Positions 39,937 through 54,213 of a stretch of DNA of 64,000 bases are shown one piece after another. The position numbers and the translations under genes were made by a program. The stretch's first letter is position 1. Each line of letters starts with the position of its first letter. The notes below the pieces were generated by a model. That model ran no database searches, had not been told where the DNA came from, and saw only the letters and a list, made by a program, of their open reading frames with translations. This DNA is from Solicoccozyma terricola. Lineage: Eukaryota > Basidiomycota > Tremellomycetes > Filobasidiales > Piskurozymaceae. Location: positions 1,693,553 to 1,757,552 of the forward strand of contig BCLD01000001.1 of assembly GCA_001600875.1 (NCBI GenBank). Direction: 5' to 3'.

Positions 39937-40367
39937 GGGGGTGGGGGGAGAGTTAACATCCTCCTCGGACTCGGCGATTGAAGCCAGGATGCTCACCCAT
40001 TTATTGACAGTGACCTGATGGGGATGAAAGCATTGGAAGGCATCAGTCGCGACTCCTACCCCGAACATCAACGAACGCGTCTTTTGCAAAACCCCACCTA
40101 CCATCTGGGAAACGCGAAACGCATCGATCGAAGCGTGTCATGGCTTATACATTTTCAGTACCCCGTCCACCTATCGTAGCCACCCAAGGGTGACTCACGA
40201 TCAACGCAGCAACCATATAAAACGAAACGGTTGCGATCTGAACATTTGGCGGAAATTCGGAATGAGCTCCGGAGCTACTGATGATGGGGTGTGTGGGGGC
40301 GATTGGGGTATCTACTCACTACTTTTAATCGAGACGGTTCCGCCTCGACGGGTGGTTGAAGCGACAT
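38593..40367 (-). CDS. SLC35-type nucleotide-sugar/drug-metabolite transporter
   Basis: This is a multi-pass membrane protein of the DMT superfamily, probably in the Golgi or ER membrane, exchanging nucleotide sugars. The start (MSLQPPVEAEPSRLK) is a short cytosolic tail. Helices follow: LFIATQAFIATIMVIITKKM, the FYQVARGLILPITIAMAYQM stretch, ALIGCAIVTVGFFVGALGNY, YSIGLVFGIAGSFATAYHAI, and a last one, ASIVVIILGSCFYIYVK. The C-terminal tail is charged (MEEGGKEDAMDNEETK) and lacks a KKxx signal. The FYQVARGLxLP motif resembles the SLC35C group (GDP-fucose-like), but I cannot assign the substrate. Several introns contain C runs on the sense strand, the longest at 39906-39945. It is divergent from the FKBP gene and convergent with the acidic protein gene. 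Confidence 0.88.
39905..39950 (-). repeat. poly-C tract in an SLC35 intron
   Basis: About 28 uninterrupted G, then G broken by single T, on the plus strand (C on the sense strand). The tract lies between a TTAAC branch-like site and the AG acceptor before VLIKSPVPV. Confidence 0.88.
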
Positions 40368-40624
40368 GTTTGAGAGAGACAATGAAGCTGCCACTCGGTC
40401 TATATGAACCGATGACTGTGATCTATTCTGTATCAAGCGACTTGTGTAGACTGATGAATTGAATTGAATCGACGCGGGTTGCGGGTTGATGATATGTGAA
40501 ATGGGCAAATGGGGCCGCAACACACGTGACTTCACCACGGAATGCCAGCGAGCGAACCCATCCATTCCCAAACTCTAGTCCCCAGCACCACCGCGCAATC
40601 CACACAATCCACATCTTCAATAAC

Positions 40625-41932
40625 ATGCTCGCCATCCGCTCCATCCTCCTATTAACCATCGCATCGCTCGCTGCTCTCGTTTCAGCCACGAACGATCTCC
40701 AAATCGACGTCATTTACAAGCCCGAAGAATGTGCTATCAAATCAAGGAGTGGGGATTTGTTGAGTATGCAGTGAGTGGGGGGAGGGGTGGTGTGGGATGT
40801 GGTGGGGAGTAACGTTGACGTCTGCTTCGAATCAAATTCTAGTTACACTGGGACATTGGCTGCGAATGGGAATAAATTCGATTCTTCACTTGATCGGAAC
40901 CAACCTTTCGAGTTTACCAGTACGTGACTTTTGATCGATCATCGGGAGACGGAGATATCACAGTGGTATGAGTGGTATGGGTAGGCTAAACAATATCCTT
41001 TGATTCTCTTCCACTCTTTCTCGGCTCGCAATACATTATTTCTGGTCTTGGTCGTAATCGAAAACGCTCCACCGACTACTTTCCAACGGTGTAACGTGCA
41101 ACTCTCAAAACTCTCACACCACGTACCCAACGATCAAACCTCCCAACCGTCCCAATCTACCCATCCCACCCCATCCCATCCCAATCCCAATCCTACCCCA
41201 TCCTCCTAAAGTCGGTCGCGGCCAAGTAATCTCCGGGTAAGTAATCCCCATTCCGGAATCCGGAATCCCCCTCTCGGCCATCCAACAAACCACTAACCTC
41301 CAACCCTACCCCCTAATACCCCCTAACAACCCCCCCACTTCACTCCGCCATGCACAGATGGGAAAAGGGACTATTAGATATGTGTATTTCCGAGAAGAGG
41401 AAGTTGACGATTCCGCCTGATATGGGATATGGGTGAGTGGAAAGAGTGGAGAGAGGGAAGAGGGGATTGGTGATGCTGTCCCTGGGGATGGGGATGGGGA
41501 AGGGAGGGAGAGCGGGGGGGAGAGAAGAGAGAAGGGAGAGAACGTTACTTCGCGAAGAAGGAAGGAAGAATTGCTCGCTGTACTTGCAAGACAATAGTCT
41601 TCGCCTCGCTCAGGAAGAAGAAATGAGTGTTGGCTTCGCTCGCAAAGACAGAAGAAAATAAGTGATCGCTGGGCTTGTAGAAGACAATAGTCTTCGCTAC
41701 GCTCAGGGAAAAGAAACAAGTGCTCGCTTCGCTTGCTAAAAGAAATAGTCTTCGCTACGCTCAACAAGAAAATAAATACTCGCATGTTACTTATTCTCCC
41801 CCTTTGCTTCCCCCCCCCCTCTTCCCCCCGCGATCCAGCGACCGAGGAGCTGGAGGTGTTATTCCAGGAGGTGCGACTCTTATTTTCGATGTTGAATTAC
41901 TATCGATCAAGAATCGAAAAGAGGAGCTTTGA
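40625..41932 (+). CDS. FPR2: ER-lumenal FKBP-type peptidyl-prolyl isomerase
   Basis: This is a proline isomerase assisting folding in the ER (FKBP2/FKBP13 type). Exons 40625-40770, 40842-40919, 41212-41236, 41358-41432 and 41839-41932 join in frame. The signal peptide is [21 protein letters not shown]. The FK506-binding fold is evident in the MHYTGTLA motif, [36 protein letters not shown] and [20 protein letters not shown]. The last residues are KNRKEEL: KEEL is an HDEL/KDEL-type retrieval signal. These features separate it from cytosolic FKBP12, so it is probably not the partner of rapamycin acting on TOR. The last intron (41433-41838) is much longer than average and holds a short tandem repeat. 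Confidence 0.95.
41570..41790. repeat. degenerate tandem repeat in the last FKBP intron
   Basis: The core AATAGTCTTCGC recurs at about 41593, 41686 and 41744. Each copy is followed by CTCGCTCAG/CTACGCTCA and A-rich GAAAAGAAA-like spacers, with GCTCGCTTCGCTTGC-like segments between. Spacing is irregular (about 93 and 58 bases). Confidence 0.7.
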
Positions 41933-43946
41933 TGAGAAGGAAGACGAAAAATTGTCCCCGGGTGGCTGCGCGGGGGGGGGGGGGAACATCTACGAAGAGA
42001 GTATCGGGAATAAAGGGAAGGGAAGGGAACGCGCCCCGGGGGGGGGGGGGGGGTGGTGTATTTTGGATATCAAGAAACATGATCCCCGGTTTATGATAAT
42101 ATTGCGTTTTGAATTGTAATGGGCAGCTTTCTTCCAACCCTTTATTACCGTTACTAGCCGCAGATAACCTCCGCTTGTCCCCTTGTTCCCCTGTCCCTCT
42201 TCCGGCGGCATCCTCACCCCGTCCCCGCCCCCACTCTATGCCCGCCTCCGCCGCCTCCCCCGTCCCGCCATCCCTCGAGGTCACATGTTACCCCGCATTC
42301 AAAATGGTTTGGTCCCGCATCGACGCGGCATATCCGTTCGCCACACGGAGCAGGTCGGGATGAGAGGGTGGGGGGGTGGGGTGGGCAGGGGAGTGGGAGG
42401 TGGGATCGATGGCATGGTGATAATGAGCAGATGGCGATGGTGATGGTGACGGTGACGGTGACGGTGACGCAGACGCAGACCGATGGGCAAACCAATAATG
42501 GCCACGGTGAACAGACCATGACCATCGTACCCCCACCCCCGCCCCCACCCCCACATTGTAAAGAACAACCTCCTCCCCCCCCCCCTCGCCACTCATGTAT
42601 GTATCCTGCGATCCAGCGCTTCCACATGACAGTCCCCAGCCAAGTCCAGACCAGTCCAGCCAGGCTCGCGAGTTGTACCACATCCCTCTTTACTTACCAA
42701 CCACTCTTTACACATGCCCATTCAAAAACCCATCCTTGGTAAATTCCAACCCCCTCAAAGCGGGTTTTTTTCCCATAACGTGCCTCCCTTCCCCCCCCCC
42801 CCCGCGGGCTCTCTCTCTCTTTATTAACCCTCCTTTGAAAAGTGAAAAGGCGGGTTTCGAGGTGCTCCGCATTCTTCTAGTGTGCTTTTTGGGCTTTTAG
42901 GTTCTACGACGACGACGACGACGACGAGGAGGACGGCTAGAGAGAGGGGCGGGTTCGGGACGTTTCGTCCTTTTCTTTCTTTTTTCTTTTTTTTAAAAGA
43001 AGCAAATACATCCAATCTCGCGCATTCTCTTTCTCTCTTTTTTCTTCTTCTTCTTCGACGTGTTCGATTTGATATAGGATCTCTTTGATATAAACCACCA
43101 AAGCGCAACCACCTCATTACCCCCTCCCTCCTCCACATCCATTTATAAAGAGTTCGGGGAATCTCGAACATCGAATCGAAAAAAAAAAAAAAAAGGACGA
43201 GTGGCGAAAAAGAGACGCCACGCCGCCCCCCCCCCCCCTCTCCCTCTCGCCGGCTTACACAATCTCGGAAACAAGGGAACCCTCGCCCAAGTTCCCTTAC
43301 CCATCCAACCCCGTTCGCACATACATACAACCCACACACCACGCACTTCGATATATCCATACCGATACCAAACCCAGACGTAGGACGCAGGACGCAGACC
43401 CACAGGCGGAGAGAGAATCACACACGTCACCCTCGACATCAGACCCGATAGGATAACCAACCCCCAACCCCTCGCTCTCGCTCATTATCATCATCACTTG
43501 ACGAATGAACTGAGGGAAGGATATATCACAAAAGGGGAAAAGAAAATAAAATTGGGGAGGTCTTCTGTTTCTTGGCGAAATCCTAGGGTTTTTTTTTACC
43601 TTCTCTTTTGCGTTCTTGTGGGTTTTGGAAACATCTCCCTTTTTTCTTTTTTTTTTTTCGGGAGGAACCACGTTTGGTAGCGAGTACTTTTTGGCGATTT
43701 TTTGGTTTGTGGCTTCACCACCCCATCCCTCCATCCCAATACCCACAACCGTCGTCTTTTCCTTGATTGGTTTTTCTCCACTCGTAACTTATCATCTCGA
43801 GTGTGTGTGTGATTTTGCGTTTTGTGTTTCTTCCTTTGGTCGTTTTAATCTCCATCAACAACCCACCCACAACACCTTCTTGAACATCCGGAAACGTCCT
43901 TTCCCCCCGCCACCACCCAACCCCCCCCAACCCAAACCCACACACC
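41933..43946. other. 2-kb low-complexity region between the FKBP and REG1-like genes
   Basis: No supported gene. It contains many homopolymer and simple-sequence blocks: G runs at about 41971-41983 and 42038-42052; GGTGAC repeats at about 42440-42465; C runs near 42535-42590 and 42791-42803; an ACG repeat near 42905-42927; CT-rich and A-rich stretches; and a C run near 43221-43233. The last part is pyrimidine- and A-rich and reads like a fungal 5' leader, so much of it may be a long REG1 leader, possibly with an intron. Confidence 0.5.
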
Positions 43947-47451
<3,505 letters not shown>

Positions 47452-48018
47452 ACGCCGAGCTCTCTTGATATCACCTTCACCCCGCCCACTCAACAACACG
47501 CAAACAAACGGAACCTTCAGCATGGATTCTCTTTTCCCTCAACTTGTAATTGATACCACCACCCTTGTCATCATTTTTTTTTTGTCCCCATTGGAAACTG
47601 CGGACGATCCCGGAAATGGTTATTGAAAGATGTACATATTATTTATTTTCTTCAGTAAACGGGACTTGGAAAACAAGACTACCGCTGCTGGGTGTTTCCA
47701 GTTCCACGACATCAAAATAATCATCACCTGCCGAGTCCTTGTGCGCCGACTGAATCACCTTGCGTATCCCTACATACCCCTCCATCAACTCGGTCACATG
47801 CTGCCCGGTTGAATAGGCAAGGGGGTTGCTTAGTCAGCTCAGCCAGACGTCATCCTCATCTCCCCTCCCCCGCGACCATATGTCCACTGACGTCGAGACT
47901 ACATCGCGGCAAGAGCACATGCTTCACCGGCCACACAGCATGGACTCTTGACCACGACCTCTTGCTCATCCTATCTGCCCCCATCCCCCCCCCCCCCCCC
48001 CCCCCCCCCCCAATCGCC
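47452..48018. other. intergenic region before the VPS9-domain gene
   Basis: This holds the 3' flank of REG1 and the leader of the next gene. The last ~25 bases before the VPS9 ATG are nearly all C (about 47987-48011). No gene was recognised. Confidence 0.5.
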
Positions 48019-51000
48019 ATGTTCACTCTGGGACGCAACAAGACGCTGTCCGCGAAACCCTCTTCAGATGCTTTGAGCCAGCATCCTCTCCTTGGCTCGA
48101 CACCTTCCTCCCTTTCCATCGAGACTTCTAGGGACTCGAACACAGTTGGATCCACCACTCCTCCTTTTTCTCCTAGTCCTGTAACCCTCCCTTACAAACC
48201 TCGACAACGTCATGGCGGTGGAGCAGGTTCAGGAGGGAAGGAATTCTACGGCGTACCGCCTCCTTTACCTTCAACCTCATCCGTCAATGTACCGACACTC
48301 AACGTCACTTCCGCGTCCTCGGCATCGGCTGTAGTTCAACCTAGCACCGTATCTGCAAACCCAACTAGTGCGGTGGTATCTGGCAATTCGTCTGGCACTT
48401 CAGCTAGCACGGGCGGAAGTGTTACAGCTCGATTACAATCACAGTCCTTGAAAGCTGCAGGACAGAGGATGGGATTGAGCAATGGAAGTGTGGGAATGCA
48501 AATGCTTGATGGACTCTTTGAAAAGGGTCAAGTTAGTAGAAGTGGGAGTGGAGGTGATTGGGGAGATGTATTGAAGGTTTTGACTGTGGGGAAGGTGAGC
48601 ACATTGAACAAAAATTGTACAGCAGACCCGGAGTCCTAGATTAGCTTACAAGTACCGCATGATTGCAGGCAACTCTCCTACTACCGTCGTCACCATCCTC
48701 ACCCCTACCTATCACACCTCAAACTCTACGAGATCATATCATCTTCACATCGTCTTCGGGCGGACAGGAGGAGATGTTCGTAACTTTATCAGGACTGGTG
48801 GGGAAAGTCGTCAAGTGCGTGCCATGGGCTGCATATATCCCTTGGCTGTTGCTCATTCTGATCATGCTCGCCATTCTTCTGATCACAGTGGAAGAATCAT
48901 CATCGAGTCGTGTATTGCTGTAGATAGCCTTATGATGGCACTGCTTAGAGAGCCTGCCACGCGAAGGTAAGTCGTCGTCGTCATCATCATCATCCTGTCA
49001 TCATTATCACCAACTCATTCTCCTACCCTCTGATATGCAGCGCGGCGCTCAACAACCTCCAGCCGATACATCCAACATCTGCCGACGCAAAATTACCCTT
49101 CCCTTCATATACCATTACCCAGCCTGATTCTACTCTCCCCTTCCCACCTCCACCACCGCCGACCAATCCGAGCGCACTCTCTCCGACACGTTCAAGATCA
49201 AGCAGTAATGCCTCTGTCACTGGACCACCACCGAGCTCGGTCTCTCGTCTGAATCCCTTCGCGTCCCTATTTGGATCTCAATCCGGGCCAGGGAAAGATC
49301 AGACGACAGCTGGACCATCCAAGCCAGACGTCGCGATGTCTCCTGATAGATCCAACTTCCCCTCGCTTAAAGGTCGAACACCATCAATACGATCGGTCGA
49401 ATCTCCCTCGGAAATCAGGGAGATGCAGGACACCGAACCTTTCCATATCCCTGGACGAGTGATTGACAAGGTCATTAAATACGGAGAGGTCACGAAAGCG
49501 CTTAGTAAAGCTATTCGAGGACGACTCGACGAGGAATTGAAAGTTGTTCCTGATAAGATCGTGGACAAAACGTTCAGATTCATCCTCTCTTTGCATCCAA
49601 TGACATCGGATAGTCGAAGTATCTTGTCCGATACTCAGACTGTAAATGTGGATTTGGCGAAGCCGGAAGAGACGTCTGACGTTATTCAACAATTCGTTGA
49701 GACAATGTATGACGAACTCTATTTGTACTACTTGGCGTCTCTGCAGGTACCCGAATCGCCTTCCGGTCTTGGAAGCTTGCGTAGACGTGGTAGTCAGAAT
49801 GCAAAGAATCGAAATTCATCGAATTCGTCCATTCCGACGACTCCGACGTTGAACGAAGCTGAGAAAGAGAACGGGGATACGACGGGGAAAGTCAAGAATA
49901 AGAGGGATATGGAGGATCAAGCGGAGAAGCAAGCGACCGAGTCGGCTAGCTTGATCGAGAGTGCCATTTGCAATGCCCTGTACAATTTGTGAGTAGAAGC
50001 TGGAAACGGTCCAAGACGTACATGTCCCTGACGTCGCAACTACGGGCAGATTATTTTCTCCTTCAACGGCTGACGACGCTCGTCACGACGAAGCATTGTC
50101 CTCGCGCATAGCTGCGTTAAACCTGCTCGAGTTGAGTCTCGATCATCTCGGTATTCAAACGAGGGAGAGCGCAGATGGAGGGGCAAAGCAAGATGACATA
50201 GATCGTCGAAATGCAACCGTAATGAGCGGTTTAGAAGATATCGTACAAGCTGTCGGGCAAGGTACGTAGTCCTACGATTCATTCCGCGGCAATGTCGGGA
50301 TATTGACCGCATACTCGTGCAATCGCAGAGCTGGCGTTGTTGGACGGCGTGGATTGTCACTCTGCGAAGCAGAAGACAGATCACCTCATCAAAGCGCACA
50401 AGTTAATTACTGGTGAGTAAGAATGTGCAGCCCCTATCTCTTCCAATCCATCAGCTGATACGACCCTTTGACAATAGACGGTTTGAGCAGACTTCCGCCA
50501 ATCCGACTGCGAGCCGAGGGAGAGGGTCATAAGTCTCCTGACGGTTCATCATCCCCCCTGACGGTAGACGTCGCGCTCAACGGTGATGATGAGATGGCGG
50601 TCGCATCGGTTGACAGCTCCTTTCCTCCACCGTTGCCTCCTCGACCGCAACGAATTGACACCGCCGAATCGGAGGACTCAACAGTGGGGACATCGCCAAT
50701 GCCGGACTCGACCATCCCCCTCGAGACTCCTCTTCCGGACCTTCAACTTCCCGAAGCGGCAGCTACGAACGCAATGGAAGAAGCGATGAGCGCTTCGATA
50801 TTGGGACACGGTAACACTGGTTCGGCATCACCGGAAGTTACTAGCAGCACTGGACCAGCTGCAACGTTGTCGAGAATTTCATCGCGTGCCAGCGCAGACC
50901 TACCTTCGACGTTCGACGGGGGCCCATCCGGTGCAGATCTGCTCCTCCCTCTGGCAATATTCAGCATCGTCAAAAGCAACCCCAAGAGATTAGTCTCGCA

Positions 51001-52265
51001 CGTTTTGTACGTTCAGAGATATCGTTCTGCAATATGCCTGTCTGGCGAGGCTAGTTATGCGATCGTCAACCTGACCGCGGTGATCGAGTTTCTTGAACAC
51101 GTTGATCTGGCGGAGTTGGGTCTCACGTCGGCTGAGAAGGTAATGAGGTGAGCTAATGATTGGATGTCGAGACGTTGCTTCTGTCTGATCTGACCCTTTA
51201 CGCTACAGCGTCGCTGACCTCTCACCTATCGGTCTCACCTACTACGAGGACAAGAACGCGGACGCTGCGAGCATCGCCTCTGCTTCCAGCCGGATACTCG
51301 GTCGTGTCAATCAAGTAGGGGAGATGGCTGGGTCAGCCAACAAGGTGCTTGCCGGCGTTGTCGATTCTGGATGGAGCGCCCTTCGTGGACTTCTAGCGCC
51401 TAATCTGGCCATGCAGCAGTCCGAGGAATTCCCTAGTCCGTCACGCCCATCGTTACCCGTCAGGAAGAGCTCGGCCTTCTCGATCCATACGGTGACAGCC
51501 AGTGTGGCAAGCATAGCGGCAGCTGCGGCGTCACATCGTGGACGCCCTCGAGCATACACCATGCCAACTGAGAGGGAGATGACGGAGGTCACAAGTCGAC
51601 CTGCATCTATCCACGATGGTATCGAGGAGCAGTCCGAGGACGACGACAGCAGCGAAATCGAAGACGATCCGGCTCCACCGACTAGCTCGAAACACCTCGG
51701 TGTGAACCACGAAGGCCAAACTCGAGTCCGATCCGTGTCGTCTGGAGGCAAGGTGGAGAGTGACAAGATGGATCGCATGAGTATCAGCGACCGTTTTGCC
51801 AACATGACTGTGCTGGGAAAGCTCAGTACTGGCGACAAGCCTCTTGCAACGCCTACTGTAGAGAGCAGTAGCATCGTGAGTTGACAAGGCTGCCATCGAT
51901 CAGCTCCTGGCTGAATTCTTTTGATTCCCAGTCGAGCTTCCTTGGCAACCTGGGAAACAGGTCAACACACACACGCCAAAGTTCACTTCTCGGTTCACCT
52001 CAGGCCATGGTGGATTCTTCGACTGCTGGTGAGGGGATTTCATTACCAATGTCACATCTGCCAAGCAGTGCAGAAGACATGGCACCTCCAATCGATCGGT
52101 TCATGACATGTTAGTAGCCGGCTGTCGTCAAGGATGATGTCGATGTGCTGATTGACCTTCTTCACCTTTCCAGGCGATGTGAGCGACCTGCGGCTTGCGG
52201 AGGTTGGAGAATTGCTCCGTGACTACCGCCGATTGGCGAGATTGGTGTCTACGAACAAGTCTTGA
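48019..52265 (+). CDS. VPS9-domain guanine nucleotide exchange factor for Rab5-type GTPases
   Basis: It activates endosomal Rab5/Vps21-type GTPases. The first ~450 residues are Ser/Pro-rich. A helical region before the domain reads KVIKYGEVTKALSKAIRGRL. The VPS9 core follows: LALLDGVDCHSAKQKTDHLI and KAHKLITDGLSRLPPI, then ADLLLPLAIFSIVKSNPKRL and CLSGEASYAIVNLTAVIEFL, with the conserved Asp and Tyr that contact the GTPase. The C-terminal part continues with YYEDKNADAASIAS and ends EVGELLRDYRRLARLVS. Introns are at 48595-48668, 48815-48888, 48967-49040, 49989-50049, 50262-50328, 50413-50477, 51148-51208, 51876-51931 and 52110-52173. It resembles the Muk1/Vps9 class but has no CUE domain that I can see. 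A poly-C leader precedes the ATG. Confidence 0.9.
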
Positions 52266-52440
52266 TGGACATAGATGGCGAGCCACGAAGGCGGCAAAAT
52301 ACCTTACAGTTGTATGATCAAATGAAAACATGCTAAAAGAGCCCGAGACGGAAATAGGATGGGGACATGACTAGGGGGTATACAACGAGTGATGAACACA
52401 GGCAACAATGCGGTTGTCCATCATGCAGAAGAAAAGTCGA

Positions 52441-53889
52441 TCAGAACTTGGATATTCTCCCCACCACGATCACCGCCAAAGCAGCCAAAATCCATCTCCA
52501 TCGAGGGAACCACGACCGTCGAGGGATATTCGCTGTGTTTACTGCTGTCGCTGTCATCGCCATACCCGGTCTCCCCATTGAATTCACTTGCGGTTCGCCT
52601 GCGATCGCCGATACCGACGACTCTGGCAGATCAGCCTCCGGCGGATCGTCGATGCAGAGAGCAGGCCTAGTCACATCTAAATTGGCAGTCTCGGCAGTCT
52701 TTGAAGATGATGACGATGGTTGAGAACCCATCACTGGAAGGTCCTTCATTTGCGGATCAGCGTACTGTAAGAGATGACGGTGGACAATCAGATGAAGGAT
52801 CACAGGCATCAGAGGTTTATCTTAGCTAACCTCGGGGAAAATCTCCTAGTGGGACAGACAGGTAAACAGACATCAGCGGCCCATCTCCCAAACGTTTTGG
52901 TGAAAGTCACTCACTCTGAACTTTCTGTTGTTCATGTTGAACTGATGAGATTCTTTGGCCAACTTCTCTTTCGTCGCTTGAGTCGTTTTGATTGCGCCGG
53001 TTGTTACCCTGACACAGCAGCAAAGAATGAGCCAGAACTCCCATTTTACCCTTGAATTACGACTCACTCATCTGACAACATGAATGACAACATTCCAGTC
53101 AAAATTGTCGCCACGGACCAAGCTGCATTCCATTCACTCTTATGACTAGCCCAACCGCACCACATTTTGATTAGATTTTCACGGTCGCACATCCAACTCA
53201 ACTTGTCCCACTCACTAGCTAGTCATCGTCATACAAATATTGATTCCAGGCTCAAACCTTCCACTCGGGGTAAACATCTTGATATCTGGTGGTTTGAAAC
53301 TGATTGTGTCGAAACGAGAACGGAGTTTGTTCACAGGTGTGGAGATGTGGGAACAAAGGAAAGACAAAAATGGGTGATTTCGAAAGGTGAGGATTTTTGG
53401 ATGGTTGAAAGTGTCAGTTGGCTGTTCGGCTGTTGATCGACGGTCGTAAGAATACTCACGGATAGTCGGAAGGGAACATGAGAAGGCCGTGGTATTCTCC
53501 ACCATGGTAGGGAGAATCAGGAGGACCGCGCTGTTGCAGAACGACGGTTAGATGTTTGAGTTTGTCCTTTCATGGCTCAAGATGATGGAACCAATGAACT
53601 CACAATGATGAAGTGCCCTAGCGTAGTTGCAAAAGGGATTGATTAGATCTGAGATCGTTCTTTTCTACCTAGCTCCGGCCACCGCCGACGCAAATGATCC
53701 ACAAATGACACTCACAATCGAGGATGTTTTTCTCTTCCGGCTGAGCGAGGATGAAAGGCGGGGAGTCCTTCTTCATAGCCATGAGCTCTTTGCTGAGCTA
53801 TGGGTGAAATCTCTCCGTCAGCCAGCTGGTATACTCTGCAACTAACGATTCGTGTGACTCACTCGCTTCTGAGCAAGCTTGGTCGCCAT
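52441..53889 (-). CDS. UBC6: tail-anchored ER ubiquitin-conjugating enzyme Ubc6 (UBE2J type)
   Basis: This is an E2 enzyme of ER-associated degradation, anchored with its catalytic domain in the cytosol. Spliced exons begin [20 protein letters not shown] and continue [39 protein letters not shown] and [20 protein letters not shown]. The active-site cysteine is in [20 protein letters not shown]; this family lacks the HPN motif. The text continues [21 protein letters not shown] Ser/Thr/Pro linker leads to the C-terminal anchor ([17 protein letters not shown]). Exons include 53863-53889, 53716-53807 and a 14-base micro-exon at 53605-53618. The length is about 240-260 residues, normal for Ubc6. 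It is convergent with the VPS9 gene. Confidence 0.95.
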
Positions 53890-54213
53890 GATGATCGGAT
53901 GTTCGGATTTGATTTCAGGCTTTTCCTGAGATGGATGACCTGGTCCTTCTGGAGTCTCTGGCTGCTAATCTCCCGCGCTGACGTGCTGCCTCTCTCCGTC
54001 GTCTCCTCTGCTGCTGCTGCAGGTGTGGAGTTGTGTGTTGATGTTGATGAACAAATACAAATATGCACCGACTCCCCACAGCATCCCGTCCAAAGTGGCG
54101 AATTCCCCCGTTTCTCGGTCTCACGTAGGGTAATCAGTCGCCACTCTGTCGATTTCCCACAACCCAAACCATTTCATCTATAACAAGTTCATGACAACGC
54201 TTACATCTCCCTC
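53890..54213. other. intergenic region between UBC6 and the GPHR gene
   Basis: This holds the promoter of UBC6 and the 3' flank of the GPHR gene. An open frame at 53859-54167 (minus) contains an Arg/Gln-rich run from a CTG repeat at about 54009-54021 and no domain. No gene is called. Confidence 0.5.

Noticed and set aside
51311..51874. 187-codon minus-strand open frame
   Set aside because: Exact antisense of a VPS9-gene exon whose frame continues across spliced neighbours.
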